This document shows positions 25,750 to 32,869 of a stretch of 43,392 bases of DNA, one piece after another (the stretch's first letter is position 1; the number at the start of each line of letters is the position of its first letter). Source of the stretch: Candidatus Tumulicola scandinaviensis. GTDB lineage: Bacteria; Vulcanimicrobiota; Vulcanimicrobiia; Vulcanimicrobiales; Vulcanimicrobiaceae. The notes below the pieces were generated by a model. It was given only the letters and a program-made list of their open reading frames with translations. It searched no databases and was not told the origin of the DNA. The translations under genes were made by a program, and so were the position numbers. The DNA is taken from positions 55,648 to 99,039 of the forward strand of contig PLLA01000085.1 of the NCBI GenBank assembly GCA_003140835.1, given 5' to 3'.

Positions 25750-26046
25750 CTAGCCTCGCATCACTTTGTCAAGGCCGGCTTTCAGATCGTCGGCATTCAT
25801 GACCGGAGTCAGTTCGACGCTTGCATTCAGTCCGGAAAAGAGGGGTTCGATTGTGGGCGGAATGTCGGATTGCGATTCCAAATTGAAGACGATGAAGCCG
25901 GCGCGGCGCCCGGAATCGGAAAAAAAGTACGCCGCCTCGGGCTTCAGGCGCTCGAGTAGCGACTGGAGGACCTTCGGAAGGCTGCCGTCCTTGATGGCGG
26001 CGTTGGATGCCTCAACGGGCAGCGTGAATTTAAGCAAAGTGCGCAT
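25750..26046 (-). CDS. Small conserved protein, dimeric alpha/beta-barrel type
   Basis: A 98-residue protein beginning MRTLLKFTLPVEASNAAI, with a GGAG ribosome site 7 nt before the ATG. The pattern, a beta strand then helix (LPKVLQSLLERLKPEAAYFF), two strands (RRAGFIVFNLES) and a C-terminal helix (ADDLKAGLDKVM), fits the ferredoxin-like dimeric alpha/beta-barrel superfamily seen in small stress or monooxygenase-like proteins. No catalytic residue stands out. It precedes the TAP-like hydrolase gene by 71 nt on the same strand. Confidence 0.72.
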   Translation of the reverse strand: MRTLLKFTLPVEASNAAIKDGSLPKVLQSLLERLKPEAAYFFSDSGRRAGFIVFNLESQSDIPPTIEPLFSGLNASVELTPVMNADDLKAGLDKVMRG

Positions 26047-26164
26047 GGTGAACTCCTTTTGGCGTGAAATGGTCTATGCAGAGTGAATATCCCTGTGCCG
26101 GCGAGCGTCTTGGTTGCGCAGGAGTTGAAGCGTTGTAGCGCCGCTGCGGAGAAAAGAACGACCG

Positions 26165-26407
26165 ATGGATGACGCAAAAAGGCTCGCGATGGCGCTGAAC
26201 GCGCTCGTCAAGATGCCGCAGTTCTCAAACGGAAAAGCCCGTGCCGCGGCGCGTCAGGAACCGGCTGTAAACTGGCCCGCGACCAAGGCGCACAACGCCG
26301 ACTTCAATCCCGACGTGGACGGTTTTGAATCGTTCCTGATGAACGACGGAAGCACGTGCGAGTGGGCGCCCGGGCAGTTTCGCTACGTTGCCCGGACGCG
26401 AAGCTAG
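26165..26407 (+). CDS. Small hypothetical protein
   Basis: An 80-residue protein starting MDDAKRLAMALNALVKMP. It has an N-terminal basic helix, then a Trp/Asn/Asp-rich C-terminal half (HNADFNPDVDGFESFLMNDG followed by WAPGQFRYVAR). It is convergent with the secreted protein at 26409, stop to stop. The ribosome site is weak (GGAG 13 nt before the ATG). Plausible but unsupported by any family I know. Confidence 0.45.
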   Translation: MDDAKRLAMALNALVKMPQFSNGKARAAARQEPAVNWPATKAHNADFNPDVDGFESFLMNDGSTCEWAPGQFRYVARTRS

Positions 26408-26408
26408 A

Positions 26409-26951
26409 TTATATCGACTTCGTGCAGGTCGTGTTCGAGGACGTCTTCCAACTGGCGCCCGACTGATACTGGCCGAGATCGGTGTATTTCGTGGGGCTGA
26501 GGACCGTGTACGTGTCGCGGATCGCCGTCGCTTTGCCCGACGCTGCGCTCGTGTAAGAGCCGGTCCAAAGCGTCTTTTTGCCGGTCTGCGTGGTCGACTC
26601 GCTGCTGAGGTCGCCGTTCGCGGCTGCGCCGGGGTTCCACCAGGTCTTGGTTTTCGCAACGTACGAAACGTAGCCGGAAACGTCCGTACCGCTTCCGCTT
26701 ACGTGCACAAGGAGAGCGCTTCCGACGCTGCTATGGGTGAACGTCAGCGAAACGTTGGCGGGACCACCCATCTCCGACGGGGTGCTGTTGACGCACGACC
26801 ACGTGCCTAGCAGGAAATCCCAGCCGTGCGGCCCGACGCCGACCGTGGATGCGGACATCGCCGAAGACGACATCGAGCCGCCTTGTGCCTGGACCGCGCA
26901 GGGGACGCCGGCGAGTGCCGCCAGCATAACAATGAGAAGAAGCCGATTCAT
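26409..26951 (-). CDS. Secreted protein, DUF1579-like beta fold
   Basis: A 180-residue exported protein. The signal peptide is clear (MNRLLLIVMLAALAGVPCAVQAQ). The mature part starts with a Ser-rich linker, then GWDFLLGTWSCVNS, a motif seen at the start of small lipocalin-like DUF1579 domains. Alternating strands follow (SALLVHVSGSG, GYVSYVAKTKTWW and TLWTGSYTSAAS), and the end is Cys-containing (NTTCTKSI), giving a possible Cys48-Cys176 style disulfide. The ligand or role is unknown. Its start is followed upstream by a short intergenic stretch and the broken zinc-ribbon-like gene. Confidence 0.65.
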   Translation of the reverse strand: MNRLLLIVMLAALAGVPCAVQAQGGSMSSSAMSASTVGVGPHGWDFLLGTWSCVNSTPSEMGGPANVSLTFTHSSVGSALLVHVSGSGTDVSGYVSYVAKTKTWWNPGAAANGDLSSESTTQTGKKTLWTGSYTSAASGKATAIRDTYTVLSPTKYTDLGQYQSGASWKTSSNTTCTKSI

Positions 26952-27007
26952 CGTAATCCTCCGAGAGTAGCAGATTTGTCGTGGTTCTGCTTCGGAGCGG
27001 CTTTCCC

Positions 27008-27191
27008 TCAGTTTTTGTTTACGCGCAGCTGATCGTACGGCTTCTGGACGTAGCTATACTTTTCGCCGCACACGCGGCAAACGTTGAGCGGGCTTCCGAA
27101 ATGCTCGTGCGGAGCGTACTCTTTTTTAACCTTCGCGCGCTTTTTGGGGGGAGCTTTGACCGGCGTTATGGTTTCGATTGGATTTACTCAT
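27008..27191 (-). pseudogene. Small CxxC protein with one-base frame break
   Basis: A hidden small gene. ATG 27191, preceded by GGGAG 5 nt away, reads MSKSNRNHNAGQSSP. After the C6/A5 tract (plus-strand G6, 27146-27151) the +1 frame continues KKRAKVKKEYAPHEHFGSPL, then NVCRVCGEKYSYVQKPYDQL and RVNKN, ending at 27008. Removing one C joins them into 60 residues. The basic tail plus H-x-H...CRVCGEK looks like a small zinc-binding or nucleic-acid-binding protein. The strong ribosome site and sensible downstream frame argue for a real gene with a one-base error or slip in a homopolymer. Confidence 0.55.
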
Positions 27192-27277
27192 TCTCGCTCC
27201 CGAGGCTGGGAGCCGCGCGCCTTCTGGAAATCAAAGGCGATGCTGTGGCTATTCGACGGCTGCGGCGCATTTCCCAC

Positions 27278-27694
27278 CTATTTGAGTGCCGTGAGCACGT
27301 AGTACGCGACGTCGTGCAGATCGGCACCGGAAAGTTTCCAACGAGGCATGACCGGATTGAGCGCTTGTCCCTCATTGTCGACGCCGGTGGAGATTGCGCG
27401 CTCGAGCAGTGCAAGCGTATACGGGTGCTTTTGGCCGGTTACGAGCGCCTTGTGCCGCAAGTCCGCGCTGACAGCTCCATTCGGCAGGTGCACGCCCCCG
27501 GATCCGTTCATCCGATGGCAGGCGGCGCAGTTTGGACGCAACGCCGGTGGTTCGGCGACGATCTGCGTTCCATTCGCGTCGTGTCCCGATTGGAAGATCG
27601 ATCGGCCGTTGTCATCCGAAGACGCGGGGTGGGACGAGGAGCAAGCGCTTGTCGCGGCCAGCGCGATGGCAAGAAGTAACATAAATCGATGCAT
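27278..27694 (-). CDS. c-type cytochrome lipoprotein
   Basis: A 138-residue single-haem cytochrome c. The lipoprotein signal ends ATSAC (Cys18). Haem attaches through Cys56, Cys59 and His60 (CAACH), and Met116 in NPVMPRWKLS is the probable sixth ligand. The spacing and the motif GADLHDVAYYVL are typical of small electron-carrier cytochromes of the CccA/cytochrome c6-like type. It should be anchored at the outer face of the inner membrane or in the periplasm. No oxidase or dehydrogenase partner is next to it. Repeat copy 5 lies 40 nt upstream of its start. Confidence 0.85.
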   Translation of the reverse strand: MHRFMLLLAIALAATSACSSSHPASSDDNGRSIFQSGHDANGTQIVAEPPALRPNCAACHRMNGSGGVHLPNGAVSADLRHKALVTGQKHPYTLALLERAISTGVDNEGQALNPVMPRWKLSGADLHDVAYYVLTALK

Positions 27695-27733
27695 GCGACT
27701 GCTATTTCCGGATTCGCCGCGCGTGAAACGCCG

Positions 27734-27774
27734 GTCCTTCGACTACGCGCCCGCGGCGCTCCGCTCAGGATGAC
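27734..27774 (+). repeat. 41-nt dispersed hairpin repeat, copy 5
   Basis: Central arms GCGCC-CGC-GGCGC. It provides the final two Ser codons and the TGA stop of the lipoprotein gene at 27765-28730, read on the minus strand. Confidence 0.9.
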
Positions 27775-28730
27775 AAGGGTTTTGCGAGGCTGACGGTTGC
27801 GCCCTCGCCGGGTCCGCTGAGGGTTTTGATCGGCGATCCTCCGGCTGGATAGTCCCAGAGCATCACGTTCGCGCTGTGCTCGTTCGGGCCGATGACCTTG
27901 CCGTTTTGAATCCAGAACTGCACGATTTGCGTTTCCTGGTTCAGCGGCGTCGAACCGACCTCGGTTCCCTTCGTGCCTTTAATGTCGAACTGGTAAATTG
28001 GGCCGTATTGATCGCCGACGGCTACGTGTTTTCCGTCCCATTGCACGCCGCCGGGGTAGGATATCCCGTGGTTGAGCATGATGGTCTTGAGCTTGCTGCT
28101 ATTTTTGGGAAGTTCGGTGAACGCAAACGTGCTGCCCGAACTCCACCCATCGACGAAGAGATTGCCCTTGTCGTCATAACCGCAATAATAGTAGTAATAG
28201 ACGTCTGGAGAAACGTACCGGGTCGGAGTGCCTTGAGCGTTCTTGTAGATCGAAATGCTGCCCTGACCGGTTGCCCCAAAGAAGTTGGTGACAGCAAGGT
28301 CGCCGGTGACCGGGTTGATCGAACAGGCGTTAGTGCGTCCGTCATTGTCGATAAGATTGGCGATGGGCGTCGTGCCGCCGTGCGCGTACTCGGTAATCTG
28401 GTGGACGCCTTCGCTCGTGTCGTTCGTGACCCAGACGTTGCCCGTCTTATCGACGCACAGCCCCTCGGGATTGAAAAACCCGGTGATTTGTCCGAGCATC
28501 TTACCCTTCGGCCAGGAATACATGGTAACGACCTGATCGCTCAGGTCGGAAATATACATCAAATCGCTGTTTTTGGCAGCGGGAGACACCCACGATTGCG
28601 TGACGCGGGCCTGCGCAGCCGGTTGCGGCGCAATCGCGGGTTGCAAGGCCGCTCCGCCGCCGCAGCCGGCCAGAACCGCAAACGTCGCGCTCGCGGCGCA
28701 ACCCAATCGAACCGAATGCAGGATGGACAT
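27765..28730 (-). CDS. Beta-propeller (NHL/SMP-30-like) surface lipoprotein B
   Basis: A 321-residue paralogue of the lipoprotein at 15776-16741, of identical length. ATG 28730 has GGGAGG 6 nt upstream and starts a lipoprotein signal ending VLAGC (Cys23). The propeller motifs are LMYISDLSDQVVTMYSWPKG, CVDKTGNVWVTND, CSINPVTGDLAVTN, GYDDKGNLFVDG and GVQWDGKHVAVGD. An unusual run of five tyrosines occurs near residue 185. A longer in-frame extension upstream overlaps the ATP-grasp gene antisense and is not coding. The C-terminal LSS and stop derive from repeat copy 5, so the native C-terminus may have been replaced. Confidence 0.78.
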   Translation of the reverse strand: MSILHSVRLGCAASATFAVLAGCGGGAALQPAIAPQPAAQARVTQSWVSPAAKNSDLMYISDLSDQVVTMYSWPKGKMLGQITGFFNPEGLCVDKTGNVWVTNDTSEGVHQITEYAHGGTTPIANLIDNDGRTNACSINPVTGDLAVTNFFGATGQGSISIYKNAQGTPTRYVSPDVYYYYYCGYDDKGNLFVDGWSSGSTFAFTELPKNSSKLKTIMLNHGISYPGGVQWDGKHVAVGDQYGPIYQFDIKGTKGTEVGSTPLNQETQIVQFWIQNGKVIGPNEHSANVMLWDYPAGGSPIKTLSGPGEGATVSLAKPLSS

Positions 28731-28761
28731 CGGAGCCTCCCGTCGCCAGTGGTACGTGTGC

Positions 28762-29709
28762 TTACAGGATAGCACCGTCGACGGCGTCGTTGGAGAGGAA
28801 ATCGTGTCCGTGACGGTGCCGATTCCGGCGAAACGCAGGAAATGCTTGCAGTTCGCGCTCGATGGCGTCGGCGAGCATCGAACGGGCCGGCTCGTGCACG
28901 CCGAGATAAAGTCCCGGCTCGATGACTTCGACTTCGCTGACGAGGGCGTTTCCGTCGTCATCGTGGAGCAGATCGACGCGCGCGTACACGGTTCGCCCGG
29001 GTACGGCGTTAAGCGCGCGGCCGGCGACGTCGAGTTCTTCAGCGGTCGCTTCGACGAGCGACGACCGCTCGTCGCTGACGACCAGCACGGTATCGAACGG
29101 TTTTTTGACGACCGCGTGCGAGTAGCGTCCGCCAAAGAACATCAGCGCGCGTTCGCCGTAGGTTGAAACGGACTTCAAATACGGCTGCACGAGAACGTCT
29201 TGTGCCGGGCTCAAGCGATCGAGGTGGTCCTGACCGCGTGCCAACGACGCGCGATCGCAACGCACCAGCAGCACGTCGCTGGCGGCGGCGCCTAACGCCG
29301 GCTTCACGACGACGGCCGGCCAGCCGCGCGATTCGCAGAGATCTGCCAAGCTGCGCGACGCGCCTCGTTCGACCCACTCGGTCGGCACGACGGATACGCC
29401 GGCGCGTTCGATGTCGCGCACGTAGGATTTGTGCGCGTTCCATCTGATGAGGCGCTCGTCGTTCCGAATGGCCGTGAGTTCCGACGTGCGGTCGAGCCAC
29501 GCGATAAACTCGTCATATCGGCGATAGTAGTCCCAGGTGGAGCGTACGACGCACACCCGGCTCGCCGACCAGTCGACTTTGGGATCGCTCCATGTCGCGA
29601 TCGAAACGCGCATGCCGCGCTTGCGCAGTTCGTCGGCCAGCAGGCGATCGTCGGGATCGAGTGCCGGAAATTGCTCGCACGTAACGAGGGTGCAGTCGAT
29701 GGGCACCAT
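28762..29709 (-). CDS. ATP-grasp ligase (RimK/DcsG-like)
   Basis: A 315-residue enzyme of the ATP-grasp superfamily, which couples ATP to formation of an acyl-phosphate and then an amide bond. N-terminal pre-grasp region: TLVTCEQFPALDPDDRLLADEL and VCVVRSTWDYYRRYDEF. ATP-grasp core: PAVVVKPALGAAASDVLLV, QPYLKSVSTYGERALMFFGG, and the Mg-binding stretch ALVSEVEVIEPGLYL. The closest described relatives by layout are DcsG (cycloserine formation) and glutathione-synthetase-like proteins, but the substrate is unknown and no cycloserine genes are present. It is divergent from an Lrp/AsnC gene whose start is 84 nt away, suggesting amino-acid-responsive control. Confidence 0.78.
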   Translation of the reverse strand: MVPIDCTLVTCEQFPALDPDDRLLADELRKRGMRVSIATWSDPKVDWSASRVCVVRSTWDYYRRYDEFIAWLDRTSELTAIRNDERLIRWNAHKSYVRDIERAGVSVVPTEWVERGASRSLADLCESRGWPAVVVKPALGAAASDVLLVRCDRASLARGQDHLDRLSPAQDVLVQPYLKSVSTYGERALMFFGGRYSHAVVKKPFDTVLVVSDERSSLVEATAEELDVAGRALNAVPGRTVYARVDLLHDDDGNALVSEVEVIEPGLYLGVHEPARSMLADAIERELQAFPAFRRNRHRHGHDFLSNDAVDGAIL

Positions 29710-29792
29710 TCGAGTCTAGCATCGAGTCCTGGTAAAGGAACAGGCGGAAGGCGACGAATATCCAGGGCGTCGCCGTGAATTAGGAGGAATCG

Positions 29793-30254
29793 TTGGCGCA
29801 TCCGCGCGGTTTCCACGCCTTAGATCGAGCGGACTGTTCGATCTTGCGCATCCTTCAGGAAAATGCGCGGGAGTCGTTTGCGGAAGTCGGCAAGCAAGTG
29901 GGGCTGTCGGCGACCAGCGTGGCCGAACGAATTCGCCGGCTCGAACAGGCCGGAGTGATCGAGGGGTACACGGTACGGATCGCAGCCCAAAAACTCGGCC
30001 GCCCGGTGACGGCGTTCGTACTTGCGCGGCCGAAGGGGCCCGACGCGCGCTTCGTCAAAGTCGCGCGTGAAAGGCCGGAAATTCTTGAATGCTTCCGCGT
30101 GACCGGAGAGTTCTCGTTCATTGCGCGTGCCGCGTTAAGAGACGTCAAACACTTGGAGGAACTGCTCGATCATCTCGAGCCGGCCGCGGTACACATCGTT
30201 ACGCTGGTCGTTCTCTCGACGTCGTTCGAGGGCGTACCGCTCAGTCTGGAGTAG
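29793..30254 (+). CDS. Lrp/AsnC-family transcriptional regulator
   Basis: A 153-residue regulator. TTG 29793 is set by a strong AGGAGG (29782-29787), 5 nt away. The N-terminal helix-turn-helix is LDRADCSILRILQENARESF with VGLSATSVAERIRRLEQAGVI. The C-terminal RAM/ligand domain follows (RPVTAFVLARPKGP, then CFRVTGEFSFIARAALRDVKHLEELLD). Family members bind amino acids and act as dimers to octamers on promoters nearby. The divergent ATP-grasp gene is the obvious target. A strong hairpin at its stop codon separates it from the convergent lipoprotein gene. Confidence 0.9.
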   Translation: MAHPRGFHALDRADCSILRILQENARESFAEVGKQVGLSATSVAERIRRLEQAGVIEGYTVRIAAQKLGRPVTAFVLARPKGPDARFVKVARERPEILECFRVTGEFSFIARAALRDVKHLEELLDHLEPAAVHIVTLVVLSTSFEGVPLSLE

Positions 30255-30281
30255 CGCCGCAGACCCGCTGCTGCGGCGCTA
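30250..30281. terminator. Bidirectional hairpin terminator
   Basis: A perfect 12-bp stem (GTAGCGCCGCAG / CTGCGGCGCTAC) with an 8-nt loop ACCCGCTG lies between the convergent Lrp/AsnC and lipoprotein genes. The regulator's stop codon TAG is inside the left arm. No long T-run follows. Confidence 0.65.
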
Positions 30282-30297
30282 CCTCATCCCATTTACG

Positions 30298-30903
30298 CTA
30301 TTGGAAGTACAGCGGCGCAGTCGTCGACTGTGAATGGACGCTGCAGGTTACTTTTCCCGTAAGCGTCGCGGAACCCGAATAGGCCGGACGATTACGATTG
30401 AGCGCGTAGAGAACGAAACCACCCGCGCTCGTCAGGTTGATGGTGGCCGAAAAGCTATCGATGATCTTTTTTCCTGATGAAATAACCCACGCGAGCTTGC
30501 ATTTGCCCTTGTACGCGATGTCGCTGTAGGACATGCTATATTGCCATACGGCACCTTTGGGAATGTAGCTGGACGGCCCAGTCAAGCCAACGGTATCGTT
30601 CGATTGCGCGCCGTTGACGCACGCGATGCACGGCACGCCGCCTTGGGCCGGACCGTCGGACACGAAGTTCATCAAAATGGCGGGTGAGCCGGCATCCGGA
30701 TGAATCGAAAGGTTTCTGATCACGAGGTGGCCGTTCGCCGCCTCCGGTGCGGAGTCGAGCGCAGTGCCGATGTCGCTGGAAACGGTGGGCGCAACGGGCG
30801 CGGCGGGCGCAGCAGGCGTCGCGTTGTTGCCGGCCGTCGACGAACAGGCGGCGAGCAAGGCAACCTGGCACAACAAAAGTACGCGGCGGGTAAAGACGAG
30901 CAT
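30298..30903 (-). CDS. Secreted lipoprotein of unknown function
   Basis: A 201-residue protein. A good lipoprotein signal ends LLAAC (Cys20), with GAGGAGG upstream of the ATG. An Ala/Pro linker (NNATPAAPAAPVAPTV) precedes a beta-rich domain with two Cys pairs (PCIAC near 95, C near 137 and C near 190). Strand motifs include HLVIRNLSIHPDAG, WQYSMSYSDIAYKGKCKLAWVI and SATLTGKVTCSVHS. The pattern suggests an immunoglobulin-like or lipocalin-size domain outside the cell. I do not recognise it. Its 3' end meets the terminator at 30250-30281. Confidence 0.68.
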   Translation of the reverse strand: MLVFTRRVLLLCQVALLAACSSTAGNNATPAAPAAPVAPTVSSDIGTALDSAPEAANGHLVIRNLSIHPDAGSPAILMNFVSDGPAQGGVPCIACVNGAQSNDTVGLTGPSSYIPKGAVWQYSMSYSDIAYKGKCKLAWVISSGKKIIDSFSATINLTSAGGFVLYALNRNRPAYSGSATLTGKVTCSVHSQSTTAPLYFQ

Positions 30904-31016
30904 CGTGCCTCCTCATGAAGCAGACAAAAGGGGTTTTTGCTACGTTACGCGGGCCGCAGTAGAATTCCGTTGTTTAGCCCAGGCCTCCGAGGGTCGAATG
31001 GAAGAACCCAATTTCG

Positions 31017-31922
31017 ATGCCGGAGTTGCCCGACGTCGTCGTCTATATCGAAGCGCTCGCAGCACGGATTAATGCCCGGCCGCTCGAGCGCGTACGAGTT
31101 GCGAGTCCGTCGCTCTTGCGAACAGCGGACCCGCCGCTCGCGAACGTGACCGGTCGAAGCGTTCGTGAAGTGCGGCGCATCGGCAAGCGCATTGCCATCG
31201 GATTTGACGATGAGCTGTGGCTGGTGTTGCATCTCATGATTGCGGGCCGTTTGCACTGGCGGCCGGCGGGAGCGTCGATTGCAGGGCGTCAAACGCTGGC
31301 GGCGTTCGACTTCCCCGACGGAACCCTGGCGTTGACGGAGGCCGGCAGAAAGCGCCGCGCGTCTTTGCACGTTTTGCGCGGCGACGAGGCACTTCGTGCG
31401 ATCGACCCGGGCGGCATCGATGTTTTTACGACCGGCCTCGATGGGTTTCGCGGCGCGCTTACGGTCGAGAATCGCACCTTGAAACGCGCGCTCACCGATC
31501 CGCGAATGGTCGACGGCATCGGCAACGCGTATTCCGACGAGATCCTTCATGCCGCGAAGCTTTCGCCGATTGCGCTCACGCAGAAACTCTCGCCCGAAGA
31601 ATGGACGCGGTTGTTTGAGGCGACGCGCACCACGCTGCAGCTGTGGATCGACCGGTTGCGTGCTGAAGCTGCCGGCACGTTTCCCGAGCATGTAACGGCG
31701 TTCCGCAAAGACATGGCGGTCCACGGGCGCTTCGGTCAACCATGCCCGCGGTGTGGCGAACCCGTCCAACGCATTCGCTATGCGGACAACGAGACGAACT
31801 ACTGCGCGCGCTGCCAGACGGGCGGCAAACTCTTAGCGGACCGCAGTTTGTCGCGGCTCCTCAAAAGCGATTGGCCGCGAACGCTGGAGGAGCTGGACGA
31901 ACTCAAGCGGCGACCGGACTAG
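31017..31922 (+). CDS. Fpg/Nei-family DNA glycosylase
   Basis: A 301-residue base-excision-repair enzyme that removes oxidised purines or pyrimidines and nicks the AP site. The N-terminal MPELPD supplies Pro2, the Schiff-base nucleophile, and Glu3. The second motif has Asp where MPELPE has Glu. The helix-two-turn-helix region contains KRALTDPRMVDGIGNAYSDEILH with the conserved GIGN. The zinc finger is Cys243, Cys246, Cys263 and Cys266 (CPRCGEPV and YCARCQTGG). The usual Arg after QTGG is replaced by Lys (GGK), which may alter the catalytic loop. ATG 31017 is fixed by the need for Pro2. The gene stands alone, divergent from the lipoprotein gene. Confidence 0.9.
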   Translation: MPELPDVVVYIEALAARINARPLERVRVASPSLLRTADPPLANVTGRSVREVRRIGKRIAIGFDDELWLVLHLMIAGRLHWRPAGASIAGRQTLAAFDFPDGTLALTEAGRKRRASLHVLRGDEALRAIDPGGIDVFTTGLDGFRGALTVENRTLKRALTDPRMVDGIGNAYSDEILHAAKLSPIALTQKLSPEEWTRLFEATRTTLQLWIDRLRAEAAGTFPEHVTAFRKDMAVHGRFGQPCPRCGEPVQRIRYADNETNYCARCQTGGKLLADRSLSRLLKSDWPRTLEELDELKRRPD

Positions 31923-31974
31923 CAGTCAGCGGGGACCGTCATCGTGCACCTGTAGCGCAACGCGGAAAGCGACA

Positions 31975-32841
31975 CTAGGACCGCATCAAGAATTCGTACT
32001 CCGAGTCGCTGAGATGCAGCGAAACGGCACCGATGTTTTCCTCGAAGTGGCGAACCGAACCCGTGCCTGGGATGGGTAGCATAACCGGCGATCGCCGGAG
32101 CAGCCACGCCAGCGCGACCTGCGTCACCGTGGCTTTATGAGCGCGCGCTACTTCGGCAAGGGCGTGTCGTTGCAGGTTGGAGTTGCCGCCAACCGGCGCC
32201 CAGGGCAAAAACGCCAGCCCGTCGCGTTGACAGACCTCGAGCACGTCTTCGGACGAGCGGTCCTCGTGGTTGTAGCGATTCTGAACCGAAACGATCGGCG
32301 CGACGGCGCGCGCGGTTTCCAAAAGCTGCAGATCGACGTTCGAAACGCCGATGTGGCGGATCTTTCCAGCGCGCTGTAAGTCGGCGAGGGCGCCAATCGT
32401 TTCGGCGTAGGGAACCTTCGGGTCGGGCCGATGCTCCTGATATACATCGATGCACTCCAGGCGCAATCGCCGGAGGCTGCCCTCGAGCGCCTCGCGCAAA
32501 TATTCCGGACGCCCGTCGGGCGTCCACTCGTCCGGGCCGGGTCGCAGGAAGCCGCCCTTGGTTGCGATCACGAGGCCGGACGGATATGGATACAGCGCCT
32601 CGGCGATGAGTTCTTCGCTGACGTTCGGGCCGTAGGAATCGGCCGTATCGATGAAGTTTATCCCGGCCGCGACGACGCGGCGCAGCAGGTCTTTGGCCGC
32701 TTCGCGATCCGGCGGTGGCCCAATGATGCCCTTGCCGGTGATGCGCATCGCGCCAAAGCCAAACCGATTGACCGTCAGGTCGCCGCCGATGGTTATCGTT
32801 TCGGCGGCAGCGACGCCGTTCACCATCTCTTTGCTGGCCAT
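31975..32841 (-). CDS. Aldo/keto reductase
   Basis: A 288-residue NADPH-dependent oxidoreductase of the AKR superfamily (TIM barrel) that reduces aldehydes or ketones. The catalytic tetrad is visible: Asp65 and Tyr70 (FIDTADSYG), Lys95 (VIATKGG) and His137 (YQEHRPDP). The signatures FGFGAMRITGKG, GVSNVDLQLLETA and PIPGTGSVRHFEENIGA mark the cofactor site. The start at 32841 follows no strong ribosome site; the ATG at 32826 (MVNGVAAAETIT) is an alternative. The physiological substrate cannot be inferred from the neighbours. Confidence 0.88.
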   Translation of the reverse strand: MASKEMVNGVAAAETITIGGDLTVNRFGFGAMRITGKGIIGPPPDREAAKDLLRRVVAAGINFIDTADSYGPNVSEELIAEALYPYPSGLVIATKGGFLRPGPDEWTPDGRPEYLREALEGSLRRLRLECIDVYQEHRPDPKVPYAETIGALADLQRAGKIRHIGVSNVDLQLLETARAVAPIVSVQNRYNHEDRSSEDVLEVCQRDGLAFLPWAPVGGNSNLQRHALAEVARAHKATVTQVALAWLLRRSPVMLPIPGTGSVRHFEENIGAVSLHLSDSEYEFLMRS

Positions 32842-32869
32842 GCGGTCATCTTACCGCGATCCTGGGTGG

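Noticed and set aside
26981..27679. Plus-strand frame over the cytochrome gene
   Set aside because: Antisense to a clear CAACH cytochrome with signal peptide; no ribosome site.
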